Of a stretch of DNA of 64,000 nucleotides, positions 12,701 through 23,045 are shown piece by piece. Below the pieces are notes generated by a model, which saw only the letters and a list, made by a program, of their open reading frames with translations, did no database searches and had not been told where the DNA came from. The stretch spans positions 2,281,501 through 2,345,500 of the forward strand of contig JAGTYA010000026.1 of assembly GCA_024291935.2 (NCBI GenBank), read 5' to 3'. This DNA is from Okapia johnstoni. Its lineage: Eukaryota; Chordata; Mammalia; Artiodactyla; Giraffidae. A program made the translations under genes and the position numbers. The first letter of the stretch is position 1. Each line of letters starts with the position of its first letter.

Positions 12701-14629
12701 CCCCTGGCTCACGGAGCACGCTCTGCACTGAACTGAGCAGCCCTCATGACCCTGTACAGAGACCCAAAGTCCGTGTCCCCACCTGACACAAAGGGAAGCA
12801 CAGACCTAGAGCGCTGCCCACCCTTTTGTAAGATGGTGACATGGGCAAGCTGAACACAACAGCAGGCACTCATTTTTAACATTCAACTGTGAGTGCAATG
12901 GCTAACGTGAAGCACTGTGCATGCATATAAAACGTATGTAACTGTGTATGTGTAGAACTACATACATGCACAGCATGTCAATACTGAACACACAGACTCA
13001 CAGCTCTAGCTCCAACCACCGAAAGGCCCATAAGCAACGCCAGCACGTATATTCTGGTTTCTAAACCTCTCTCCCCACTAAAGACACAGAGCTCCCTGCA
13101 TAAATGTAGACTCAGGTCTGGGCCAAGGAAAAGCTCAAGAGACAATGAACATCCCTGTGCCACAAAGGTAGAGAGAATCCAAAACGGATGGAGACAAAGC
13201 AAAGGGACACAGAAGCCAGCTTTAAGGGACCTCTACAGGCCACATGGGACAATTTGCACACCAAAAAGAATCAAGATGGCAAATAATAAAACACTGACTA
13301 AAAAGCAAACCCACGAGTCTATAGTAATGTTAGAAAGGGACAGCAGGAAGTACTTATCGGATGTTATCTGTCAGTCAGACTGACAGACACAGGAAAACAC
13401 ACTCTGCTGACCATCAAGGTCATCCCCGATCCAGCTAGGACCGTCAGTGGTGTCCGAATTCCCACGCGAGCGTCTCAGGGAAAACATGAGGCCCACAGAA
13501 CGAGGCGTCTGACAGCTTGCTGAGCACAACGCCCCTGTCAGTGGCGAGACTGGCGGACACTGGCTCCCCGTCAGCATCCCCACCACGCTGCACTCCCACC
13601 CTGTCAGTCGCCTATGTGCTCATCTTGCCAACGTTTACTCTGAATCTAAGGAGAGGGAACCACCAGACCTGCCCAGAGTGTGGGCATTCTGCACGGCAGC
13701 GGGGCCACAGCCTGGGATGCGTTCCTGCCAGAAGGGCAAACAGGTGGGGGTAATTCTAGAAGACGAGGGGCAGAATTCAACTCGACATGTGGTCCTATGC
13801 CAGCCCTGGATGTGGGTATGGGGGAAGGTGGTACAAGAACTGCTGAGAAAGCCAGGAGACAGAACACTGACTGTACATTAGCTAATGGATCAACACGGAC
13901 TTTCTTGCTTGCAATAATGGCACTGTGGTTACGAGAATTTATCCTATTAATAGTTTTTAGGAAATTTACACCAACTTGTTTTAAGAAAAGAGCCAGAATA
14001 TCCACAATATACTTTCAAATGGTTCAGAGGAGGAAACAAGTAGAGATATACAGGCCAAAAAATGGAGTAAAAGTAACACATTAGGAATTCATGGTATCTG
14101 GGACTTGCTTCCGAATAACCGGGGTGGGGGGGGCGGGGTGGGCCCAGGTCAAAGAGTGCCAGTGCTCAGTGGCAGCAGCGTGAGGCCCCTGCTGTTCACC
14201 TGACTTCTGTAGGGTCTGAGTGAGGCGCTGGCCTTCATTTTAGTTATTCTAACTCTGCTAACGCCTCTGAAGTACAGTAACCCAGAACTTGAATTCCTTG
14301 TTCTATTTCACTAAAAGGTTCAAGAGTAGGAGCCCCTGCTCTGCATGCAAGTCACCCAGAGGCTCACCTTCCCACAGGTAGCACTAACCTGTATCACTTG
14401 CATTTTTAGCGGCTTCCAAGGAATCTGAAGGAACCCCATCTGAAAAACTAAGATCATATATTTACAAGTATTAGTCTCCACAAAGTTTCAAGACAGACAA
14501 CACAGGCCATTTTTCTTATCTAATAAGAGCTGTCAGCTGGAGCATCTAATGACACTTGGCTCCGGCTCACCAACTAAAATGTACACTCCAGCAAGCACAG
14601 TCCATTCTGCCTTACCTGTTATCTGCCAT
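687..14629 (-). CDS. NAP1L4: NAP1L4, nucleosome assembly protein 1-like 4 (N-terminal 202 codons, spliced, 3' part off window)
   Basis: Histone chaperone of the NAP family, which binds core and linker histones and shuttles between cytoplasm and nucleus (family knowledge). Coding exons in transcription order are 14629-14616, 14447-14389, 12245-12146, 6785-6644, 6410-6324, 4978-4847 and 758-687. They total 606 nt in one continuous frame, every intron having GT and AG ends. The protein begins [20 protein letters not shown]. It then has a long charged helix (about residues 58-105, with [15 protein letters not shown]) that is the NAP dimerisation region. An acidic stretch with [13 protein letters not shown] follows, then the start of the globular NAP fold ([20 protein letters not shown], then [16 protein letters not shown]). 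The vertebrate protein is about 375 residues, so roughly 170 residues lie beyond base 1. I see no internal stop or frameshift. NAP1L1 is the closest paralogue, but the N-terminal sequence fits NAP1L4. Confidence 0.95.
1681..1780 (+). mobile_element. BovB/Bov-A 3' fragment
   Basis: Contains the family hallmark AGCCTGGTGTGCTGCA followed by CAAAGAGTCAGACACGAC and TGAGTGACTGA, seen in many copies elsewhere in the window. A 5'-truncated copy in a NAP1L4 intron. Confidence 0.75.
2550..2672 (-). mobile_element. CHR-type SINE fragment
   Basis: Minus-strand reading starts with a form of the CTGGTGGTCCAGTGGTTAG head shared by other copies here; the plus strand shows CCAGGGATCAAACCTGGGC. Diverged and truncated. 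Confidence 0.6.
3510..3692 (+). mobile_element. L1 3'UTR-like fragment
   Basis: Resembles the common artiodactyl L1 tail (CTGAATCACCAGGCTATGTA, CCTGAAACACTGTAAGTCAA) and ends in an A-rich stretch. Class assignment is from memory of the motif. Confidence 0.5.
3907..4205. repeat. Minisatellite, four 70/76-bp units
   Basis: The motif CAACCAAATGCAGAGACC recurs at 3963, 4033, 4103 and 4179, i.e. units of 70, 70 and 76 bp. Units 1 and 4 carry an extra GCCGGC. The unit reads open in two plus-strand frames because of its composition; I do not call it a gene. Confidence 0.92.
4847..4978 (-). CDS. NAP1L4: NAP1L4 coding exon: Ala tract and start of NAP core
   Basis: 132 nt, 44 codons, phase 0. Acceptor AG at 4980-4979, donor GTAGGC at 4846-4841. 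Encodes [20 protein letters not shown], then [20 protein letters not shown]. The four-alanine run is coded by a GCA repeat (CTG units on the plus strand, about 4927-4942). Confidence 0.95.
6150..6270 (-). mobile_element. CHR-type SINE fragment
   Basis: Plus strand has GGCAGTGAAAGCACCGAGTC and CTAACCGCTGG, the same reversed SINE head as at 2,630. It ends about 50 bp from the NAP1L4 acidic exon. Confidence 0.55.
6324..6410 (-). CDS. NAP1L4: NAP1L4 coding exon: acidic segment
   Basis: 87 nt, 29 codons, phase 0 at both ends. Acceptor AG at 6412-6411, donor GTAAGT at 6323-6318. Encodes [20 protein letters not shown] followed by an acidic EDEEEDKLA end. Confidence 0.95.
6644..6785 (-). CDS. NAP1L4: NAP1L4 coding exon: dimerisation helix
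   Basis: 142 nt, acceptor AG at 6787-6786 and donor GTCAGG at 6643-6638. Encodes [20 protein letters not shown] through [15 protein letters not shown], the long amphipathic helix through which NAP proteins dimerise. Confidence 0.96.
7120..7437 (-). mobile_element. CHR-type tRNA-derived SINE
   Basis: Reversed copy ending in ACTGTGCCACCAGGGAAGCT, with TCAGGGATCAAACCCATATC (pol III box B region). It splits the mariner. Confidence 0.75.
7985..8190 (-). mobile_element. Bov-tA SINE
   Basis: Full copy in reverse: GTTAGTCGCTCAGTTGTGCC at one end, TCAACTGAGCTACAAGCGAA at the other. tRNA-Glu-derived head plus BovB-derived tail. Inserted in the mariner. Confidence 0.9.
8525..9803 (+). mobile_element. 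BovB (RTE) LINE, 5'-truncated, broken
   Basis: Reverse transcriptase remains: [20 protein letters not shown], then [21 protein letters not shown] (first frame break at about 8,767), [15 protein letters not shown] and [12 protein letters not shown], and the 3' end [18 protein letters not shown]. It keeps the YADD polymerase motif but shifts frame several times. The 3' end has the usual GTCGGACACAACTGGGCGAC form. Confidence 0.93.
9925..10142 (+). mobile_element. CHR-type SINE
   Basis: Starts CTTGGACTTCCCTGGTGGTC, followed by CAGTGGTTAAGACC; ends in an A-rich tail (AACAACAACAAAAT). Confidence 0.85.
10143..12145. other. NAP1L4 intron sequence without recognised element
   Basis: A+T-rich then G+C-rich sequence. 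Open frames near 11.35-12.06 kb lack splice or family evidence, and I see no gene. Confidence 0.5.
12146..12245 (-). CDS. NAP1L4: NAP1L4 coding exon: [14 protein letters not shown]
   Basis: 100 nt, from acceptor AG at 12247-12246 to donor GTAAGT at 12145-12140. Encodes [20 protein letters not shown] and on to HTPSSYIE. Split codons at both ends join in frame with the neighbouring exons. Confidence 0.94.
12344..12472 (+). mobile_element. Bov-A SINE fragment
   Basis: GGAGAAGGAAATGGCTACCA start and TGTCAGACACAACTGAGTGA end, 100 bp from a NAP1L4 exon on its upstream side. Confidence 0.8.
14389..14447 (-). CDS. NAP1L4: NAP1L4 coding exon: SFSDG..ASDT
   Basis: 59 nt. The acceptor AG at 14449-14448 completes the split Ser codon (AG|T) and gives [19 protein letters not shown]. 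The donor is GTTAGT at 14388-14383. A second AG lies 8 nt inside the exon (TTTTTCAG, then ATGGGG), but using it would break the frame. Confidence 0.88.
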
Positions 14630-14646
14630 CTGAGAGTCTTTATCTC
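14616..14646 (-). CDS. NAP1L4: NAP1L4 exon with start codon (31-nt microexon)
   Basis: Acceptor AG at 14648-14647, then 17 nt of 5'UTR, ATG at 14629-14627, and 14 coding nt (MADN plus two bases of Ser) before donor GTAAGG at 14615-14610. The total is only 31 nt. Skipping it would remove the normal start codon. Confidence 0.88.
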
Positions 14647-15711
14647 CTACAAATTAAAAAAGAAGGCACATTACTGAATATTCACAAACAAAAACATTTC
14701 AAATGCATTCTTCTAACAGTGATTTTCTGAGATGAGGATGAGGACCTCCCAAGGAGGGGCAGGAGGGAATGCTCTGGGGCGCTGGGAATGTTCCAGACCT
14801 TGAATGGGGTACTGGTTACCTGGACACATACACTTGTCAAAACTCATCAAATTATACAAACTACGTGCGTTTCAGTGCAAGCACGTCTCCCTCAGAAAAC
14901 ATCTCTCTTGTCGGCACTAACATGACCAGATTTCGGAATGATGACAATTAATCGATTTTAACTTGTGTTTACAGCAGGTTTTAGAAACAGGAAGACTTAT
15001 TTATGGTAAGCCAACTATTTTAGAGCAACTCAAAACATTACTGGTGTTTATACTGTTTTAAAACTGTAACTCACATGATGAGTTTAAAATTTTGTTTATT
15101 CTGTAGGGTTTTTTTCCTTCGGCAAGGCACATTTATTTCGGATGGTCTTTTAATACTCAGAACCACTCTGTAAAATAGGTACTACCGCTACAGGCATAAA
15201 AAGGCTGAGGAACTTCCTCAGAGTCACAAAACTGAAAACATCTGCGACTGAATCTACGACTTCTACACGGAAGATGTAGTGCTCGGGTGAAAACACCATG
15301 TAACACACTCAGTGTGACCCCACTCCTACAGGCGGCATTAGAAAGACTCTCCAGATCAGGGGACTGTCTACCCATAAAAGGCGGGTTCTAAGACATTTAC
15401 TCCTTAGAGAGCTTGATATTAACCCTATCCAAATGCGCAAGTAACAAGAATCCCCTTTGTGATCAAGCTTCCTTAGCCCTAGATGTAGTGCCCCACCCCC
15501 CACAACCCGGGGCCCTGAGGGGCATCTTCAGGCTGACAGCTGGTGGATGTCTCCTTCCTGGGCATCTGAACAAAGCAGAAACCCCTTAATCAGTGCCCTG
15601 GGGTCAAAGAGAACAATAACCCTTCCCAGTTAGGAAAAATATCTCCAATTGGAATTTATGAGCTACAACTATTTCAACTGCATCTTGTTTCAAAATACAA
15701 CATGGTAACTA

Positions 15712-15905
15712 TTGGTAGCTCAGTCGGTAAAGAATCTGCCTGCAATGCAGGAGACCTGGGTTCGATCCCTGGATCAGGAATATCACCTGGAAAAAGAAAT
15801 GGCAACCCATTCCAGTATTCTTGCCTGGAAACTCCTAGGGACGGATGAGCCTGGTAGGTCCACGGGGTCGCAATAGTCAGACATGACTGAGCAACTAAAC
15901 TACTA
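15712..15905 (+). mobile_element. Bov-tA SINE, full length
   Basis: tRNA-like head GTAGCTCAGTCGGTAAAGAA with box B GGTTCGATCCCTGG, then the BovB-derived tail ending AGTCAGACATGACTGAGCAA. Confidence 0.9.
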
Positions 15906-17904
15906 CCAACTATTTTAAGAATTGAAAATAGTACATAAATGTTACATTCTCTTCTTCAAAAAGCTAAGTGATTTAAGCAAACGAAAACCAGCAGTGGAAA
16001 AACACTCTCCAAGGATCCCCATCACCTCCTGCTGAGCCGAAAGTCACCCCACACAGAAACCCGAATTCCTGTGCCTCCCAGCTTGGCCCCCCTGCAGTCG
16101 GCTGCATGCAAACAGCTGCACCCGTGCAACTGCCAGGCTTATATTCTGCCGTTTCACACAGTATAAACGCAAACCCGAGACAGGCAGCCTTCAAGACGAC
16201 ATCTGATGACCACATGTTAAAAGCTAAGACACTTAGCTTTTACCAGTCGTTAAATACCGAAGCCTTTTCCCCTAGAATGTACCTCTGGTAGTGTCTACGT
16301 GAAGACATCTCAGTTTACAGGGCTTCCCATCCCAGGTTACTCTTCATACAGCAATAGGAGATTGTGAATGTAGGGTTCCTGGGCCAAAGACGAGGAAAGG
16401 ATTCTGATACCTGCCAAGTTGGTTACTCACTGAAACCAACGATAACTTGGCTACAGAAGTAAACCCTCCACTGCCTAACAACTACAGGCACCGGCGCCTT
16501 CTGTGCAAACCACAGAGCACCTCCCTTGCCGCAGCAGCCTCACTGCCGGCCTGACAGACAGGGTCCCACTTTCACCGCCCCATCAGGCTACACCCCTGAT
16601 GCCAAGCCCTTCCATGCTGGTGAGGGCCTGCGTAAGGTGCCTCCTCACACGGGCTCTAGCAGGGAGACGCACCCCGCGGCACAGAGGAAGACGCTGAGAA
16701 AGGGAAAGGTGAGGTGCTTGACCCAAGGTCACGTGGCTAGTATGGTGTGTTTCTGTCAATCTAGAAGGAGGTAAACTAAGGCAAGCTCAAGTCGCCAGAA
16801 ACAGTCTGTCCGGGAAGAGCAGGGGAACCGCAGCTCGGGACGCACATGCTGAAGGGAGCTACAAGGAAGCGTGCTCCAGATTGGGCGGGCTGCTCTGACG
16901 GGCAGAGCGCTTGAGAGGGAAAACACAGTCAGGGACCCTGCAGCACGTGGCTCCAGGACGGGGCGAGACCGCTGGCGGGCGTCCCGGCCGACGCCCGCTG
17001 GCACTAGCCCCACCATCCTGTTTCTGAGGGGCAGGCCCAGGAGAGTCTCCATCTCACAACTTTCGGCTCCGAGAGTGAAATCCTTTCACACGCCTCCTTT
17101 CGATCAAACTTGTGGAGAAAGCGAAGTAAAGGCCAGCCTTGCTGTGTGGGTCTCTCGCTCGGTCAGGTCAGAGGCACCGTTAGCCACAAGTGGACTGTGT
17201 GTCCCTCCGAGCTGAGGAGGACCCCCAGATGTTTCACCCCACGGCAAGCAGATACGTGGCCTCATCTCAACAATGGAACAACTGAGAATGGTTATGCTCC
17301 TCTCAAACCGTCAGCTCCGTTTCCGTGGTCAGCTGAGCTTCAGGATACACCTTTACTTTGTAGCTACAGGTGGGAAAAATAATTTTATTTTGTACACACA
17401 CCTAGGAGAAAGACTGCTGCTACAGAACAGAAATTTACCTCTGCGGGTGACACCCATGGCCAGAACTCCACTTAAAGCTACTGACTGGAATAAATTTCTC
17501 AACTTGTTCCCCCAGCCGCCGACACTTAACAAGTCAAAGCTGTCCCACGTCCCAGAGGTACAGCACATTTCAGTTAACAGTTTGTTATTATCTTTCATTA
17601 CTTTTAGTTCTTGTGTTCCTTTCCCTGATTTGTTAACATAAAAAGAGCATTCTTCTTCAAGGCGGCCACAGGATCCCCCAAGGCTAAGCGGTGTGGTTTA
17701 GGGTTCGGTAGTTTTGAAAGACAACTTCTGCTAGGCTGTCTACTAGGGTCTGTTGATATTGAAAAGCTCTGACACAAGCATTAAAGGTATAAGCCATGAA
17801 TCAGAAGATTCCTAATTACCTTTCCAAGTTCAGCTACTCTGCCCTATAGGAACAAGCCCTCGGCAGATCCCATCCTCTCTGACACCCCATCTCATCCTCT
17901 GCAG
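15906..17904. other. NAP1L4 first-intron sequence, no recognised feature
   Basis: Mixed composition with open frames at 16.5-17.2 kb that match no family I know and have no exon signals. Probably unique intron DNA. Confidence 0.5.
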
Positions 17905-19010
17905 CCCCTTCTCCTCCTGCCTTCAATCTTTCCCAGCATCAGAGTCTTTTCCAATGAGTCAGTTCTTCACATCAGGTGGCCAAATATTGGAGCTTCAGCT
18001 TCAGCATCAGTCCTTCCAATGAATATTCAGGATTGATCTCCTTTAGGATGGACTGGTTGGATCTCCTTGCAGTCCAAGGACTCTCAGAGTCTTCTCCACA
18101 GTCAACATCACAGTTCAAAAGCGTCAATTCTTGGGCGCTCAGCCTTCTTTATGGTCCAATCTCACATCCATACATGACTATGGGAAAAACCACAGCTTTG
18201 ACTATTTGGACCTTTGTCAGAGAAGTGAGGTCTCTGCTTTTTAATACACTGTCTAGGTTTGTCACAGCTATCCTTCCAAGGAGCAAGCGTCTTTTAATTT
18301 CATGGCTACAGTCTCCGTCCACATTAATTTTGGAGCCCAAGAAAATGAAATCTGACACTGTTTTCACATTTTCCCCATCTATTTCCCATGAAGTGATGGG
18401 ACTGGATGCCATGATCTTAGTTTTTTGAAACGTTGAGTTTTAAGCTAGCCTTTTCACTCTCCTCTTTCACCTTCATCAAGAGGCTCTTTAGTTCCTCTTC
18501 AGTTCCTGCCCTAAGGGTGGTGTCATCTGCATATCTGAGGTTATTGATATTTCTCCCAGCAAGCTTGATTCCAGCTTGTGCTTCATCCCGCTCAGCGTTT
18601 CTCATGATGTTCTCTGCATGTGAGTTAAATAAGCAGGTGACAACATGCAGCCCTGACGCACTCGTTTCCCAATTTGGAACCAGTCTGTGGTTCCCTGTCT
18701 GGTTCCAACCGCTGCTTCTTGACCTGCACACAGATTTCTCAGGAGGCAGGTCAGGTGGTCTGGTATTCCCATCTCATTAAGAATATCCCACAGTTTGTTG
18801 TGATCCACACAGTCAAAGGCTTTAGCATAGTCACTGAAGCAGAGGTAGATTTTTTTTGGAACCCCTTTGCTTTTTCTATGATCCAGCATATGTTGGCAAT
18901 TTGATCTCTGGTTCCTCTGCCTTTCCAGCTTATACACCTGAAAATTCTCAGTTTATGTACTGCTGAAGTCTAGCTTGAAGGATTTTGAGCATAATCTTGC
19001 TGGCATGTGA
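17905..19010 (-). mobile_element. BovB LINE fragment, antisense to plus strand
   Basis: Minus-strand reading gives CFSDYAKAFDCVDHNKLWDI, then GMPDHLTCLLRNL-type sequence, [20 protein letters not shown] and FIFLGSKINVDGDCSHEIKR. 5'-truncated with frameshifts. Same orientation as NAP1L4. Confidence 0.93.
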
Positions 19011-19047
19011 AATGAGTAACAACTGAACAGTAATTTGAACATTCTCT

Positions 19048-19115
19048 CTTTTTTTAAATTTAATTATTTTAATTGGAGGCTAATTACTTTACAACACTGT
19101 AGTGGTTTTTGCCAA
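19048..19115 (-). mobile_element. Ruminant L1-type 3' tail fragment
   Basis: TTAATTGGAGGCTAATTACT followed by TTACAACACTGTAGTGGTTT is a very common bovid repeat end; class assigned by recall. Confidence 0.45.
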
Positions 19116-19987
19116 TTTTGAACATTCTTTGGCATAACACATACCTTAATTTAAAAATACTTAATTGCTAAAAATACGGTAACCATCATCTGAGTCTTCA
19201 GCAAGTTGTAACATCAAAGATCTCTGATCACAGATCACCATAACAAATAAAACACTACTGTGAGAACCACAAACTGTCAGACACACGAAGTGAGCACATG
19301 CTGTTAGGAAAACGGCATCAACTGTCTTTGCTGACATAGGGTTGTCACAAATCTTCAACGTATAAACAACACAGTATCTGTGACGCACAACACAATGAGG
19401 TACGACAGTGTAATTCAGCTTGTTGAGCTGAGGCAGCCGAAAGGAAGGATGCAGTCTCAACCATCTCACACACCCAGCACAGAATTTACCACCGTCATGG
19501 TTCAGTTAAGAACCATTAGTTAGCTAGCAAACTACCCAAGACTCATTTAGGAGATTTCTTCTAAGTTACGAGGTGTCACCACGACACCACCCAAGTCAAG
19601 CCACAGGAACTTCACCAGAGGAGGAGGGAAGATGGGGAGCGGCCGAGACTGTCACAGTGAGAGGGACGCACGCAGAGACTGGGGAGACTTCAGAGGGTAC
19701 ATGGCCTGCTGAAAGGTGTGGCGTGGAGGGGAACTCCACACAGCCTCCGTACTGTCAGATCAAGGACGGCAGCCTTCACTAAGAGGGCAGCGGCAGGCAC
19801 CGCTCTAAGACATGTTATATCCTCAGGCCAGGGATCTAACCATAGGTGGCAGTAACCCAGGGTCAGTTTTGGGTAAGTAACCCAAGGGCATTCCATTACT
19901 TCTCACACACAATAAGGAAACAGGGTAGCCGATAATCTGGGTATCCAAGGTTTGGTGGGTTTATTAAACTTTCCTTCAAAGGCTAAC

Positions 19988-20340
19988 TGTGGTGCTGGAG
20001 AAGACTCTTGAGAGTCCCTTGGACTGCAAGGAGATCCAACCAGTCCATCCTAAAGGAAATCAGTCCTGAATATTCGTTGGAAGGACTGATGCTGAAGCTG
20101 AAGCTCCAATACTTTGGCCACCTGATGCGAAGAGCCAACTCATTAGAAAAGACTCTGATGCTGGGAAAGATTGAAGGCGGGACGAGAAGGGGACGACAGA
20201 GGATGAGATGGTTGGATGGCAGGACCGACTCAATGGACAGTAGTTTGGGCAAGCTCTGCGAGATGGTGAAGGACAGGGAGGTCTGGTGTGCTGCAGTCCA
20301 TGGAGTCAAAAAGAGTTGGACACAACTGAGCAACAACAAA
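19988..20340 (+). mobile_element. BovB 3' end
   Basis: About 350 bp starting GTGGTGCTGGAGAAGACTCT and ending AGAGTTGGACACAACTGAGC plus an AACAA tail; same 3' region as in the copies at 9.4 and 57.2 kb. Confidence 0.9.
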
Positions 20341-20396
20341 ACTATCCTGGTCATCCCAAACAAGGTCAGATCTGCTGCTCTTTAGAAAGGCATATG

Positions 20397-20510
20397 GGAC
20401 TTCCCCGGCGGTCCATGGTTAAGACTCCGCACTGCACTGCAGGGGGGGTGGGTTTGATCCCTGGTCAGAGGACTAAGATCCTGCAAACTATGTGGCGCAG
20501 CCCCCTTCCC
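20397..20510 (+). mobile_element. CHR-type SINE fragment
   Basis: GGGACTTCCCCGGCGGTCCA head and TTTGATCCCTGGTCAGAGGA box B region; truncated. Confidence 0.75.
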
Positions 20511-20899
20511 ACCCCTCGCCCAGAAAGGCATATAGGGGCACCGTCATTAAAGAGGAGTTTGGAATCCAACTGCAACAATAACCCACTAGCCAAAGGAAGC
20601 CCCGTAACTGACACTTGAAGAGTCCGGAGAGTTTGAAACGCCTTGAGGCCTACCACCATCTAGGTGTGTTCTCTGCTCGGAGATTAACTGTCCTAGATAT
20701 CAAACACCTGTTTGGACAAATTGCAGTTTTTCCTCTGAGACCTGACATCCCTTAATGGCTAAGATTTTTAACAGGTGAACAATGTCTTTTTGTGGAAATT
20801 TTGGGAGCGCGAGCAAAGCAGCACACCGTCCATATACTGCAGCATGGTGGTACCTCCAGAGAACTCTATGTCATTTAAGAAGCCTTGAAAACGTGAGAA

Positions 20900-21215
20900 G
20901 GGCTTCCCTGGTGGTTCAGAGGTTAAGAACCCGCCTGCCAATGCAGGAGACATGAGTTCCATCCTTGGACTGGGAAGATCCCACAGGCCACAGGGCAACC
21001 AAGCCTGTGCACCATGGCTACGGAGCCCACGGTCTAGTGCCCTGGAGCTGGAACCACCGAGCCAGTGCCCCGAGAGCCCGAGCTGCACACAAGACGCCAC
21101 CGTGACGAGAAGCCCACGCGCCACCACAGGAGCGGAGCCTCCACTCGCTGCAGAGAAAGCCCGGGAGCAGCGATGACGCCCCAGCACAGCCAAAGCACAA
21201 CGCTTCTATGACGCC
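20900..21215 (+). mobile_element. CHR-type SINE
   Basis: AGGGCTTCCCTGGTGGTTCA head, ACCCGCCTGCCAATGCAGGA, then the long CHR body to about 21,215. Confidence 0.85.
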
Positions 21216-22547
21216 TAAAAAATCCGTGAGAGAGGGAATGCCAGTAAAGCCCCAGTGCACGACTGTCCAGGTATACTGTTGTCCTTCCCAAGGAAAGGCA
21301 GGAAATTACATTTATCAACAGGAATAGTTTAAAAAAAAAATACTACATAAGTCGCCCACAGTGAAAAAGCTGCTTCCGGTGAAGATGAACACCAATACCA
21401 AGTGGGGGCTAGAGACAGCGGGGCAGCAAGGAATCACAATGCTGCTTACTGCCCAAGGCTCTGGACACACCTCCGCCTGGGCAGCCGGCTTTCGGACAGG
21501 TCAAGGGGCACGACACGGACGAGTGCGCGGCCCAGTCTGGGGCAGAACCGGGTCCTGCTGGAACGCTCACACCTCCGCGAGGGGGAGCTGCTGAGCACCG
21601 ACAGAGCAGCCCCGGGCCAGCCCACACGGGAAGGCCCTCGCTCCCCAGCCTCCCCCGGCAGGACGGAGCAGCCCGCGTGTCCTGAGGCGCTGCACGGGCG
21701 GGTTTGGCTGTGGGTCCTCAGAGGGTGACTACTGTTTGGATTTCCGTTTTCAGCAACCCATTCTCTGAGGCCAGATCCGCTGTGAGTCTCCATCTGTTGT
21801 AGCTGTCTTTCTTTTGGTGTCATCTGCAGGGATCCAGGCCAACTGGCTGGTCAGACTGACAAGACCAAGGCAGACACTGTCTCCCAATTCTATACAGGTT
21901 GTTCCAACAGGGTAAGTCTCTGGTTAGGTCACTTACAAACATGGAATTAGAAGCCACCTCTGTGGACTCAGCATCGGTAGAGAAGCCTGACTTGCCCCTG
22001 AGAACCATTTGGAGCCTGCTCTGATAGCTACGGACGATGTGGCAGGCCTCTGGGTGCATGCCTGCCTCGCACGCCAGCCCAGGGGCTGGGGGCAGGCTCC
22101 AGGCTCCCTGCAGGTTTTCGGCTGTACCGCAGCTTGGTCACATCAAAGGGCCAGTAGTTGGTTTCATTTAAGCTTCAGGGATCCTTCAGGGTTTTCTCCG
22201 CTGGTTGCCTTAGTCCAGCGTTAGGCCTGACTTATCTGAGACAAGCATGTGGACTGACTGACAGAGGCCAGAGGGACCAAGCTGGCAAATCGGGGTTACA
22301 GTACTGACTTCGTCCCCAGGTCTGTGAGGAGGCCAAGTTACCCTGGGAAAGTCCATGCAGCCCTAAGCTTGACCTTTCTGACCATGGGGTGTAGGAAACT
22401 TGCTATGATTTATTTAGTAGGATCCTCAGGTCTAATTTTGAAAGGGAAAGTTTTAACGGGCTTGGCTGGTGAGGTTTTAGTGATAGGAAAGAAAGCACGT
22501 TCAGGTAAGGGGAGGGGGAGGCGGATAAGGAGGCAGCAAAGAGAGAC

Positions 22548-22668
22548 CCTGGAGAAGGAAATGGCACCCACTCCAGTGTTCTTGCCTGGAGAATCCCACA
22601 GACAGAGGAGCCTGGTGGGCTACAGTGCACGGGGTCACAAAGAGTCGGACACGACTGAGTGACTAAGC
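22548..22668 (+). mobile_element. Bov-A SINE fragment
   Basis: CTGGAGAAGGAAATGGCACC start, AGAGTCGGACACGACTGAGT end. Confidence 0.85.
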
Positions 22669-22951
22669 AAAGAGAGCTACGAGGAGCTGGAGCAGCAGGG
22701 GCAGGAAGGAGCTTGGCTCACACCGAGGAAGAGGCCTCCGGCGTTTCAGACCCACCTCTCGTCGTTCACTAGGTTCCATCTGGAAACGGTATTTGGTGAG
22801 GAGGCAACTTTATGATGCTGAACACAGTTAGAAGGCTCCAGAGAACGACTGCAGTAACTACTCCACGTGGATGGTTTGATCTGGTAGCTGCGGTTCTCTA
22901 ACTTGGTTTGGAGAAAAACAAGTTTGGGGAGAGCAAACGTTCCTTGGAATC

Positions 22952-23045
22952 CAGTTACCCGCGGTAAGACTGATCCACGTAGTTAGAAATCTGCAATTCA
23001 GTTACCCGCGGTAAGACTGATCCACGTAGGTAAAAATCTGCACAT
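22952..23045. repeat. 47-bp tandem duplication with inverted repeat
   Basis: CAGTTACCCGCGGTAAGACT begins at 22952 and again at 22999. Each copy holds TTACC-CGC-GGTAA, a short perfect inverted repeat. A few substitutions separate the copies. Confidence 0.9.

Noticed and set aside
15712..15790. tRNA gene (box A and B present)
   Set aside because: It is the tRNA-Glu-like head of a Bov-tA SINE; the cloverleaf is degenerate and a BovB-type tail follows.
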